NCBI GenBank assembly: GCA_034439915.1
Contig: JAWXBI010000112.1
Location: forward strand, 1 to 15,425
Direction of reading: 5' to 3'
Source: JADJLQ01 sp034439915
GTDB lineage: Bacteria > Bacteroidota > Bacteroidia > Chitinophagales > Saprospiraceae
Length of the DNA: 15,425 nucleotides
Part shown: piece after piece, positions 1 to 7,333 of the stretch
How positions within the stretch are numbered: the stretch's first letter is position 1
Layout of the letters: every line of letters starts with the position of its first letter
Made by a program: the position numbers and the translations under genes
Notes under the pieces: generated by a model
The model's input: the letters and a program-made list of their open reading frames with translations, nothing else
Told to the model about the DNA's origin: nothing
Databases searched by the model: none

Positions 1-594
1 GCGAGTGGTGAGCAATGCGAGCGACGACAGCGATAGCGCAACGAATAGCGCAGCGCAGCGTGCAGCGAAGCTGCGAAGTAGGTAGTACAACTCCAATCCG
101 ATTTTTCGTCACTTCCCTGTAGTTTTCGCTCGTTGTGCTCATTGTGTCGTAGTAGGAATTGGACAGATTAAACTTAACATAGCACTAGTACATCGAGGGC
201 CTTGATTCGGATATAAAATCCATTGCCATCCTGGATATCCGGTGGGAGAATGTCTGGTACAGAGTTGGAATATTGGAAAGCAGCCCAAGGACCAAATCTG
301 TCCGGCTCACAGGCCTTTACCCGGGAGAGTTCAGACCAATTGGCCGTCCAACGTATGGTGTATAACCCCCGAGATTTGAAAAGGGTGCAAGGATTGGACA
401 AAAGCTGGACGGCCGACAGCAAATTAGTGAGTTATCGAAGATATGGTGCCAGGAAGGGGTGGAGATGGACCGGAGCCCCACGGCTCGCAATTTATTAGAG
501 CAGATCGAAATTTTAAATTCTCCCGGTAAATTTTTGGATTCAATCGCGATTTTAGTTAAATTCATGGTTTTTAACTAAACCTTAAAATTGAATT
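1..594. other. Gene-poor region with low-complexity repeats and an unexplained GC-richer segment
   Basis: I see no gene I can support here. Positions 1-90 are low-complexity and built from short GC-rich words such as gagcaat, cagcgat and agcgcag; the heptamer cagcgat at 28-34 recurs as a tandem array at 9256-9281. Positions 123-145 resemble an imperfect inverted copy of 8-29. Positions about 190-500 are GC-richer and contain overlapping open frames on both strands, the longest about 91 codons (223-498, +) and two of 82 codons on the - strand. None gives a recognisable domain, and openness on both strands argues against real coding. Positions 501-594 are AT-rich and act as the upstream region of the following membrane protein. 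Confidence 0.5.
551..579. promoter_or_regulatory. Perfect 10-bp inverted repeat upstream of the small membrane protein
   Basis: The arms tttagttaaa (551-560) and tttaactaaa (570-579) are exact reverse complements separated by 9 bases. The element ends 15 bases before the ATG at 595. It could be an operator, or a hairpin in the 5' leader of the transcript. It lacks a GC-rich stem and a T-tract, so a classical terminator is unlikely. Function is inference. Confidence 0.4.
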
Positions 595-1020
595 ATGAAT
601 ACTAAAACTTTAGTAGCTGCCGTATTAGGCGGTTTGGCCTCTTTCTTTGGAGGATGGCTGTTGTATGGAATTTTGCTCAAAAGCACTATGGAATCCATGA
701 TGGGTACTGCCACCGGTGTCATGAAGACCGATGCAGAAATGATGACAGCAGGAAACATGATAACGATGTTTTTGGGCAGCCTGGTCATGGGTTATTTGTT
801 GGCTTATATTTTTGGTAAATGGGCCACGATTTCTACAGCTATGGTCGGTGCAGTAGCGGGGGCTACCATCATGGGTCTGGTCGCCCTGGGCTATGATTTG
901 CAGATGTATGCATCGACCAATATCATGCAGTTGCCCATGGTGTTTATTGATACTTTAGTAAACGCTGTATTGGGAGCATTATCCGGTGCGGTAATTGCCT
1001 GGTGGCTTGGCCGCAAATAG
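595..1020 (+). CDS. Small four-helix integral membrane protein, possibly DUF1761-like
   Basis: This 141-residue protein is almost entirely hydrophobic. Four transmembrane segments can be drawn at about residues 6-28, 53-73, 80-100 and 114-137. A Met-rich soluble loop (residues about 31-57) links the first two, and the protein ends in Trp-Trp-Leu-Gly-Arg-Lys. The helices are rich in small residues (Gly/Ala), which allows tight packing. Size and layout resemble the DUF1761 group of small membrane proteins, but I cannot confirm membership by eye and the function is unknown. ATG at 595 is the first start in frame. The gene stands alone: 263 bases separate it from the next CDS, which has its own candidate promoter. 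Confidence 0.75.
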   Translation: MNTKTLVAAVLGGLASFFGGWLLYGILLKSTMESMMGTATGVMKTDAEMMTAGNMITMFLGSLVMGYLLAYIFGKWATISTAMVGAVAGATIMGLVALGYDLQMYASTNIMQLPMVFIDTLVNAVLGALSGAVIAWWLGRK

Positions 1021-1211
1021 GGCTGGATCACAAACTTATTTTCAAATTCGAATTTCCGGAAGAAGAAATGACCCCAGCGTCATATTGCTATATATATGCA
1101 TAAATTTGAATGAATAAAAGCGAGTGCTTCTTGCGGTTATGTTTGTGACAACCCTGTCAAAAAGTTAAAAACAGGACTGGAATTTAATATCCGAATCGAA
1201 AAACTTAGCCC

Positions 1212-1243
1212 CTTGACTACTAATCATTTAAACTGTACCTTGC
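1212..1243 (+). promoter_or_regulatory. Candidate Bacteroidota promoter for the DUF4175 gene
   Basis: CTTG at 1212-1215 is followed after 20 bases by TACCTTGC at 1236-1243. This is close to the Bacteroidota sigma-A consensus TTTG-N19-21-TAnnTTTG, with one mismatch in the -33 element and two in the -7 element. Transcription would start near 1250, about 35 bases before the ATG at 1284. Confidence 0.4.
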
Positions 1244-1283
1244 GTCTTTTGGAATCCATTTACTTACTTGTAATTAATTGCTT

Positions 1284-4200
1284 ATGTCAGGGAGAGACAA
1301 TTATAGTTTATTGATTGATAAGTTGGATCAATTTATCCGCAAATTCTACATCAATCAGATCATTCGCGGGGCCTTATTTACCGTCGGATCTGTATTGTTA
1401 TTGTTCCTGGCTTATAACCTCCTGGAGCATGAATTTTATTTCAGCAAAGGGGTGCGTAAAGCATTCTTTTATTCGTTCAATTTATTTAGTCTGGGTGCAT
1501 TGTGGTATTGGGTAGCGACCCCGCTGATGCACTATTTTAAACTGGGTCAGTTGATTTCCCACGAACAAGCAGCACGCATCATCGGCGACCATTTTGTGGA
1601 TGTAAAAGACAAGTTGTTGAATATCCTTCAACTCAAATCCCTGATGCAAAATCAGGACCAGGTTCAACTTATTGAAGCCAGTATCCAACAAAAAAGTGCT
1701 CAAATCCAATTGGTGCCATTTAAAAATGCCATAGACCTGAATCGCAACCGGAAATACCTTCGATTTGCTTTACCTCCTCTTTTATTGTTATTGGTATTGT
1801 TGATCGCCGCTCCGAGTATGATCAAAGACAGTGCCCGGAGAATTATCCGAAATAATGAAGATTTTGAAAAAGCAGCACCATTCCGTTTTGTACTCAGACA
1901 GGAAAATCCGGCGGTAGTCCAGTTTGGTAACTATAATCTGGAAATGGAAGTGGACGGTTCGATACTGCCTGCCGAAGTTTTTATCGAAGTGGACCAGTAT
2001 CCATACCGGATGACCAAGGTGGATGCCAGTCACTATACCTATACTTTTAACAACGTCCAGAAAAACACGGACTTTGCGATGTTCAGCGGAGAAATAAAAT
2101 CTAAACCGTATGAGCTTTCCGTATTAAAAAAACCCAATCTTAGTAATTTTTCCATCAGGATGGATTACCCCGCCTACACAGGTCGCAAAAATGAAACGGT
2201 ACAAAACATAGGTGACCTGTTGGTGCCTCAGGGTACCCGGTTGTCCTGGCAGATCGATGCCGAATACACCGACAAAATTGAAATGGCCTTTGGTACCGGA
2301 GCCCCTAAAACCATCTCCCATACCGGCGACCAGTATTTTACTTATCAACACCGCGCCGTTCTGGATCAGTCGTATAAAATTTATATTTCCAATGCCGCTA
2401 TACCGGATCCCGATTCTGTTCAATACCATTTGAGGGTCATATCCGATCAATACCCGACGATTCAATTACAACAATTTGCGGACAGCACCGAAAACCGGTT
2501 GATCTACTTTGCCGGCAACGGATCGGATGATTATGGTTTGTCAAAATTAAATTTTAATTATTCGATCATTCATCCCGATGGCAAACAAGAACATGCACCA
2601 CCCTTGCCGATTTCGATATCCAATAGCAATAAAACAGCTTATCAATATGAATGGGACAGCCGGAGTATCGCGCTCAAACCCGGTGACCAACTCAGTTATT
2701 ATTTTGAAATTTTTGACAACGATGCCATACATGGGACCAAGTCGACGAAATCCAATGTGCTGACTCTGCGTATGCCTTCCAAAGAAGAACTGGAAAACAA
2801 AAACAGCAAAAACAATGACGCCATCCGGGATGAACTCAAAGATGCATTGCAGAAAAGCCGCAGCATCCAGGAACAAATGAATCAGTTGAGAGAAAAAATG
2901 ATTCAGGAAAAAAAGGCCAACTGGCAGGATAAAAAAGAACTGGAGAAGTTACTGGAGAAACAAAAGGAGATCCAGAAGATGATTGACGATGCCAGGAAAA
3001 AGTTTGAAGAAAACGTAAAAAACCAGGAACAGTTTGAAGAGACACAGGACCGAATTCTGGAAAAACAAGAACAAATTCAAAAAATGTTTGAACAACTGCA
3101 GGATCCAAAAATGCAGGAGTTGATGGATAAAATTCAGGAATTGCTCCAGCAAATGGAAAAAGAGCAGACCCTTCCAATGATGGAAGAAATGAATATGGAA
3201 AATAAAGAGATGGAAAAAGAACTGGACCGGATGATGGAGTTGTTTAAAACGCTGGAGGTAGAACATGAGATGCAAAGAGCCATCGATAAATTAAAAGAAA
3301 TGGCCAAGCAGGAAGAACAACTCAGCGAACAAACCAAAAAACTGGATCAGGAAGAAAAAGAAAATATAAAACAAAACGAAAAAGACCTAAAGGAGCAACA
3401 AGAGAAGGATCAGCAAAATAAAGATTCTAAGAATAAAGAAGAGCAGAATAAGGATCAACAGAACAAAGAGCAGCAGAACAAGGATCAACAAAACAAGGAT
3501 CAACAACCGGGAGATCAAAAACAAGAGGATAAAAAATCCGCTGAAGATTTGAAAAAGGAGCAGAAAGAGTTGAATGAAAAAATGGAAAAGCTCCAGAAGG
3601 AATTAAAGGAACTTGAAAAGAAAAATGAGGACCTGGAACGTCCCAAACAAATGGGCGAGCCCCAGGAAAAAACGGATGAAATAAAACAGGAGATGGAAAA
3701 CAGTTCCAAACAAATGGAACAAAAACAAAATATTAAAGCATCCAAATCTCAAAAATCCGCAGCTGAAAAAATGAAAGACATGGCCCAATCCATGGAAAAT
3801 CAAATGCAACAGCAAGAAGAAGAACAAGCGGAAGAAGATATCAAGGCCCTCCGCCAATTGTTGGAAAACCTGGTCAGTCTTTCCTTTGACCAGGAAGGAT
3901 TAATCAAAGAAGTCAACACCACCATGTTGAATACACCGCACTATACGGAACTGATGCAATCCCAATTTAAACTTAAAGATGATTTTGGTCTTATAGAAGA
4001 TAGTCTGCAGGCATTAAGTAAACGGGTCTTTCAACTCGAATCTTTTGTGACTGAAAAAGTGAATGAGATCAAAATTCAAATGGCCAGTGCGATTGATGAA
4101 CTGGAAGAACGCAACAAAGCCAAAGCCGGTGACCATCAACAGCGGACCATGAAAAATGTCAATGACCTGGCTCTAATGCTTTCTGAATCGATGGAAGATA

Positions 4201-4802
4201 TGCAAGCACAGATGTCGGGTGCTGCCTGCGCCAATCCTAAAAAGTCAGGCAAGGGCGAGGGCCAGAAACCGATGGATAAAATCACAGAAGGCCAGAAAGG
4301 GATGAAAGAACAACTCGAACAAATGAAAAAAGCCATGGAGCAGGGGAAAGGTGCAGGCAGTCAGGAATTTGCCAAAGCCGCTGCCCGGCAGGCTGCATTG
4401 CGAGAGGCTCTGAAGGAATTGCAAAAAGAAAAACAACAACGCGGTGAAAACGGCCAGGAATTGCAGAAAGCAATTGAAGGAATGGATAAAACAGAAACAG
4501 AACTGGTCAATAAAAAATTGACCAATGAAATGATGCAACGTCAAAATGAAATCCTGACGCGGTTGCTGGAAGCAGAAAATGCCGAAAGGGAAAGAAAACA
4601 GGATGAAAAAAGAAAATCCGAAACGGCGCAGGAATTGGAACGAAAATTGCCTCCATCCATGCAGGAGTATTTGAAAAAACGCGAAGCAGAGATCGATTTG
4701 TATAAAACCGTATCCCCAGACGTAAAACCTTATTATCGAACTCTGATCGAAGAGTATATGAAATCTCTCCGGACAGAAAATGGAAATACAAATAACCAGT
4801 GA
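1284..4802 (+). CDS. DUF4175 family protein: large membrane-anchored coiled-coil protein
   Basis: This 1172-residue protein has three N-terminal hydrophobic segments (about 27-47, 59-83 and 158-180). A beta-rich extracytoplasmic-looking region follows (about 190-490), with short Ig-like stretches such as DYPAYTGRKNE. A very long charged Gln/Glu/Lys/Met-rich coiled coil runs from about 500 to the C-terminus. Residues 707-741 are a five-residue repeat of the form NKDQQ/NKEQQ. The architecture and the downstream ATPase and YbeY neighbours match the Bacteroidota family annotated as DUF4175, whose function is unknown; a scaffold or mechanical role in the envelope is only a guess. The frame opens at a TTG at 1278, but the ATG at 1284 is the more likely start. 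The 3' end overlaps the next gene by 23 bases in another frame, suggesting translational coupling. Confidence 0.85.
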   Translation: MSGRDNYSLLIDKLDQFIRKFYINQIIRGALFTVGSVLLLFLAYNLLEHEFYFSKGVRKAFFYSFNLFSLGALWYWVATPLMHYFKLGQLISHEQAARIIGDHFVDVKDKLLNILQLKSLMQNQDQVQLIEASIQQKSAQIQLVPFKNAIDLNRNRKYLRFALPPLLLLLVLLIAAPSMIKDSARRIIRNNEDFEKAAPFRFVLRQENPAVVQFGNYNLEMEVDGSILPAEVFIEVDQYPYRMTKVDASHYTYTFNNVQKNTDFAMFSGEIKSKPYELSVLKKPNLSNFSIRMDYPAYTGRKNETVQNIGDLLVPQGTRLSWQIDAEYTDKIEMAFGTGAPKTISHTGDQYFTYQHRAVLDQSYKIYISNAAIPDPDSVQYHLRVISDQYPTIQLQQFADSTENRLIYFAGNGSDDYGLSKLNFNYSIIHPDGKQEHAPPLPISISNSNKTAYQYEWDSRSIALKPGDQLSYYFEIFDNDAIHGTKSTKSNVLTLRMPSKEELENKNSKNNDAIRDELKDALQKSRSIQEQMNQLREKMIQEKKANWQDKKELEKLLEKQKEIQKMIDDARKKFEENVKNQEQFEETQDRILEKQEQIQKMFEQLQDPKMQELMDKIQELLQQMEKEQTLPMMEEMNMENKEMEKELDRMMELFKTLEVEHEMQRAIDKLKEMAKQEEQLSEQTKKLDQEEKENIKQNEKDLKEQQEKDQQNKDSKNKEEQNKDQQNKEQQNKDQQNKDQQPGDQKQEDKKSAEDLKKEQKELNEKMEKLQKELKELEKKNEDLERPKQMGEPQEKTDEIKQEMENSSKQMEQKQNIKASKSQKSAAEKMKDMAQSMENQMQQQEEEQAEEDIKALRQLLENLVSLSFDQEGLIKEVNTTMLNTPHYTELMQSQFKLKDDFGLIEDSLQALSKRVFQLESFVTEKVNEIKIQMASAIDELEERNKAKAGDHQQRTMKNVNDLALMLSESMEDMQAQMSGAACANPKKSGKGEGQKPMDKITEGQKGMKEQLEQMKKAMEQGKGAGSQEFAKAAARQAALREALKELQKEKQQRGENGQELQKAIEGMDKTETELVNKKLTNEMMQRQNEILTRLLEAENAERERKQDEKRKSETAQELERKLPPSMQEYLKKREAEIDLYKTVSPDVKPYYRTLIEEYMKSLRTENGNTNNQ
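3402..3506 (+). repeat. 15-bp coding tandem repeat in the DUF4175 gene
   Basis: Seven consecutive 15-bp units (for example aacaaggatcaacaa at 3477-3491 and again at 3492-3506) encode the pentapeptide series EKDQQ, NKDSK, NKEEQ, NKDQQ, NKEQQ, NKDQQ, NKDQQ. The last two units are identical in DNA, which suggests recent slippage. The repeat lies within the charged coiled-coil region and keeps the frame. Confidence 0.8.
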
Positions 4803-5217
4803 CCTCCATACTTCAGTTTTAATGAATAAGTATTGGCGGTTTCCTTCTTCACCGGGATGTATCTCGGAAATAGAACGACTAGTCGAGTTGCTTGCTGAAA
4901 AGTATCATATTTCAGAAGATAAGTATCCCAACATCCTGATCAGCCTGACAGAAGCTGTAAATAATGCGGTGATCCATGGCAACCACTGTGATGAATGTAA
5001 ATGTGTACATGTCGAAGTGGAGGAATATCAACGCGGGCTGACCGTAATTGTGCGGGATGAAGGGTGTGGTTTTAACCCGGAAAATGTCCAGGATCCGACC
5101 CTCCCGGAAAATATAGCCAAATCCGGAGGAAGGGGGATATTTTTAATCCACCAACTCTGTGACCGGGTCCGGTATGATGCCAATGGCACAGCTGTCAAAA
5201 TGAGCTTTGATTTTTAG
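4780..5217 (+). CDS. Bergerat-fold ATP-binding protein, RsbW/SpoIIAB-like anti-sigma or Ser/Thr kinase family
   Basis: This 145-residue single-domain HATPase_c protein carries the ATP-binding boxes in order: the N box TEAVNNAVIHGN (57-68), the G1 box DEGCGF (93-98) and the G2 box GGRGIFLI (116-123). Members of this family in other bacteria bind and phosphorylate anti-anti-sigma factors and hold sigma factors; no partner gene is visible here, so the target is unknown. There is a cysteine-rich loop right after the N box (His69, Cys70, Cys73, Cys75), with Cys96 inside the G1 box. The start ATG lies 23 bases inside the DUF4175 gene, and both probably belong to one transcript. In Bacteroidota this pair is, to my knowledge, commonly linked to ybeY, as it is here. 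Confidence 0.88.
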   Translation: MEIQITSDLHTSVLMNKYWRFPSSPGCISEIERLVELLAEKYHISEDKYPNILISLTEAVNNAVIHGNHCDECKCVHVEVEEYQRGLTVIVRDEGCGFNPENVQDPTLPENIAKSGGRGIFLIHQLCDRVRYDANGTAVKMSFDF

Positions 5218-5267
5218 AACCAGGGTATTTCCTCGCCATGACCGCATCTATTGTACGGAAGTTTTGA

Positions 5268-5678
5268 ATGATTCGCTTCCATTATAAATATCCGGCATTC
5301 AGGGTCCGTTCGGCTCAGAAAATCAAATCCTGGCTCCAGGCTGCAGCAAGAAAAGAAAAAAGAAGTATTAAATACCTGGATTATATTTTCGTAACCGACG
5401 AAGAAATATTACAGCTTAACCGACAATCTCTCGACCACGACTATTATACGGATATCCTCACTTTTCCCGCTTCGTATCAACCCATTATCGGAGAAATCTA
5501 TATCAGTATAGACCGTATAAAAGAGCAGGCCGTACAATATAAAATAGCTCCTGGACAAGAACTCCGGCGGATCATGGTCCATGGCCTCTTGCACCTTTGT
5601 GAGTATGACGACCGGACCGTCCATCTTAAACAAAAAATGACAAAAAGAGAGGATCTGCATTTAGCCAATTTTCTGTGA
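5268..5678 (+). CDS. ybeY: Endoribonuclease YbeY (16S rRNA 3'-end maturation, metalloprotein)
   Basis: YbeY is a small zinc-dependent RNase involved in 16S rRNA 3'-end processing and ribosome quality control. The 136-residue product shows the family features in order: TDILTFP (61-67), GEIYISIDR (75-83) and the metal site HGLLHLCEYDD (105-115). His105 and His109 of the H-x3-H-x5-H pattern are present, but the third ligand position is Asp115 instead of His. From memory, Bacteroidota YbeY proteins often read CGYKDK here, so Asp at 115 may be lineage-typical; Glu112 in place of the usual Gly is less expected. The length fits the shorter Bacteroidota form. It starts 50 bases after the ATPase gene and probably shares its transcript. 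Confidence 0.92.
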   Translation: MIRFHYKYPAFRVRSAQKIKSWLQAAARKEKRSIKYLDYIFVTDEEILQLNRQSLDHDYYTDILTFPASYQPIIGEIYISIDRIKEQAVQYKIAPGQELRRIMVHGLLHLCEYDDRTVHLKQKMTKREDLHLANFL

Positions 5679-5714
5679 ACTAAGAGTAGTTGTCCTCCAG
5701 AAATGGAAGGGATT

Positions 5715-5735
5715 AATTCCTGGGAATTTTAACCT
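5715..5735 (+). terminator. Weak possible terminator downstream of ybeY
   Basis: A short perfect stem, AATTCC/GGAATT (5715-5720 and 5723-5728), is followed by T-rich sequence. The loop is only two bases and the stem is AT-rich, so the hairpin is weak. Its position between ybeY and the promoter at 5743 is the main support. Confidence 0.25.
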
Positions 5736-5742
5736 ATTTTTA

Positions 5743-5773
5743 TTTGGACAAAGTCTAATTAAATTTAATTTTG
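5743..5773 (+). promoter_or_regulatory. Consensus Bacteroidota promoter for the chelatase operon
   Basis: TTTG at 5743-5746 and TAATTTTG at 5766-5773 are separated by exactly 19 bases, a full match to the Bacteroidota primary sigma consensus TTTG-N19-TAnnTTTG. Transcription would start near 5780, about 15 bases before the ATG at 5796. It separates the ybeY cluster from the chelatase/PepSY/dipeptidase unit. Confidence 0.75.
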
Positions 5774-5795
5774 CTTAAATTTTAAATTTAGACTG

Positions 5796-6743
5796 ATGTA
5801 TCTAGTTAAAAAAATCCTGGTTTTGATGCTGGGGTGTTGGATTGTTGGGGTGATGCCGGCTTGTAAAAACGGTGGAGAACAACCTTGGTCAATCGATGAA
5901 AAAGACAAAACCATTGCCGTGGTCCTGGTCAATCATGGCTCCCGATCGGCAACCTGGAGGGGCGCTCTCAACGACCTGGAATCTAAGATTAAAGATTCAA
6001 TACTGATGATTCCGGGGGTGACCATGGTAAAAACCGCTTTTATGGAATATACCGAGCCTTCCCTGGCCACCCAATTAAAAGTATGTGACAGCATGGGCGT
6101 GTCGGATATCATTATCGTCCCTGTATTTTTAACGGTCAGCACCCACTCTTTTGATGATATACCAACCATCATTGGCCAAAAGGAGGACCCTCAATCTAAA
6201 GAAAGCCTGGAACTTGAAAAAATACAACGATATACTCCAAAAGCAAATACCCACCTCACCCCTTTGCTGGATTTTTCAGGCATCATGAAACAAAATATAG
6301 CCAGGAGGTCCAGGGCTTTATCCCAACATCCCGAAAAAGAAGGATTGACCCTCATTGGGTACGGTGATGCTACCTATGATAAAGAATGGTCATCCCTGTT
6401 TGAAGACATCGCCGAATATGTCAAACAACAAAACGGAATCGATACATACTCCTATGGATGGTGCGGTCATTTGGTACATTATAATCCGGACAGCACCGCT
6501 CAGGCTATTGAACGGGTATTAAAAACAAAAGAAAAAGCCCTGGTAATACCCGTGTTGCTCGCCCACGATGAAATGTTTCAGGTTAAAATCATTGGGGATG
6601 GAATCCATAAAATCCAGAATCATGAAGCAAGGGTGGCCTATCAGCCGGATGCCATATTGCCCGATCCTGCTGTGGAAGCCTGGATCAAAACCATCACACG
6701 CGAGTTTGCCGATAAAATCGCTAAGACAGCCCAGGTTCAATAA
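5796..6743 (+). CDS. CbiX/SirB-like sirohydrochlorin-type chelatase, predicted envelope lipoprotein
   Basis: This 315-residue protein has an N-terminal hydrophobic segment (about 5-22) ending in MPAC, with Cys23 as a candidate lipidation site; the lipobox is imperfect. The mature part resembles two CbiX-type chelatase domains in tandem. The N-terminal half has NHGSR (His47), YTEPSL (Glu87) and VFLTVSTHSFDD (His117), matching the two metal-insertion His residues of class II chelatases. In the C-terminal half the first motif is GYGD (188-191), with no His, followed by VIPVLLAHDEMF (His257). Cytoplasmic relatives insert Co or Fe into sirohydrochlorin. A secreted form more likely handles metal or haem at the envelope, like the CbiK-like lipoprotein IhtB/FetB reported in Porphyromonas gingivalis. 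It is the first gene after a consensus promoter and ends 8 bases before the PepSY gene. Confidence 0.8.
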   Translation: MYLVKKILVLMLGCWIVGVMPACKNGGEQPWSIDEKDKTIAVVLVNHGSRSATWRGALNDLESKIKDSILMIPGVTMVKTAFMEYTEPSLATQLKVCDSMGVSDIIIVPVFLTVSTHSFDDIPTIIGQKEDPQSKESLELEKIQRYTPKANTHLTPLLDFSGIMKQNIARRSRALSQHPEKEGLTLIGYGDATYDKEWSSLFEDIAEYVKQQNGIDTYSYGWCGHLVHYNPDSTAQAIERVLKTKEKALVIPVLLAHDEMFQVKIIGDGIHKIQNHEARVAYQPDAILPDPAVEAWIKTITREFADKIAKTAQVQ

Positions 6744-6751
6744 ACGGATTC

Positions 6752-7303
6752 ATGAAATTCAGGAAAGCCAACCGGGCCGTGCACCGGGACGTCGGTTATT
6801 TTTGTTCAGCCTTAATCCTGGCTTATTGTATTTCCGGTATAGCTTTAAATCATGTCGACGACTGGAACCCTGATTTTATTATCCATAGGGATACTATCCG
6901 GTTTGAACAAAACTGGCAAAAGGATCAAATCCAACCAGAAGATATTTTAAACCTGTCAGGGAAGGCTGGCCATAAATCGTATAAAGTGTATGATTTCCCT
7001 ACCCCCGACCAGGTTAAGATTTATTTTGACCAGGCTTCCTTACATGTTTATCTGGATCAAAAATGGGGCCTGTATGAACATATCCGCCGAAGGCCTTTAT
7101 TTTATCAAACCAATGTGTTACATCGTAACAGTGTGCAGGGATGGAAATGGGCTTCCGATATTTTTGCTATTTTATTGATTACCCTCAACCTGACCGGTGT
7201 CATCTTACTTAAAGGCAAATATGGAATCAGTGGGAGGGGAAAATGGTTTATCCTCCTCGGATTGATACCTCCCCTGGTGGTATTGTTTATCCAATCCCTT
7301 TAA
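6752..7303 (+). CDS. PepSY-associated transmembrane helix protein
   Basis: This 183-residue protein starts with a short basic stretch and HRDVGY (11-16), then a membrane segment (about 14-34) ending in GIALNH. This resembles the first helix of PepSY_TM proteins, where the conserved pattern is H-R-x-x-G and then G-x-x-L-N. A soluble region of about 95 residues follows, with VLHRNSVQGWKW (122-133), then two more helices (about 134-155 and 164-182). The family is found in iron-siderophore uptake and ferric-reductase-like proteins; His11, His34 and His124 could be haem or metal contacts, which is inference. This is a short three-helix version. It lies 8 bases after the chelatase gene, so the two are almost certainly co-transcribed and may act together in the inner membrane and periplasm. 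Confidence 0.75.
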   Translation: MKFRKANRAVHRDVGYFCSALILAYCISGIALNHVDDWNPDFIIHRDTIRFEQNWQKDQIQPEDILNLSGKAGHKSYKVYDFPTPDQVKIYFDQASLHVYLDQKWGLYEHIRRRPLFYQTNVLHRNSVQGWKWASDIFAILLITLNLTGVILLKGKYGISGRGKWFILLGLIPPLVVLFIQSL

Positions 7304-7333
7304 TTTCGGATACCTATTTTTTACCTTTAGACG

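Noticed and set aside
223..498. 91-codon open frame on the + strand
   Set aside because: No recognisable domain, equally open frames on the opposite strand, and an unlikely start context; treated as unexplained sequence instead.
1101..1108. TAAATTTG as -7 element of the DUF4175 promoter
   Set aside because: It fits TAnnTTTG, but the nearest upstream TTG is only 13 bases away and the site is about 175 bases from the start codon; the pair at 1212-1243 fits better in spacing and position.
1278..1283. TTG start for the DUF4175 protein two codons upstream
   Set aside because: The ATG at 1284 is adjacent and a far more common start; nothing supports the TTG.
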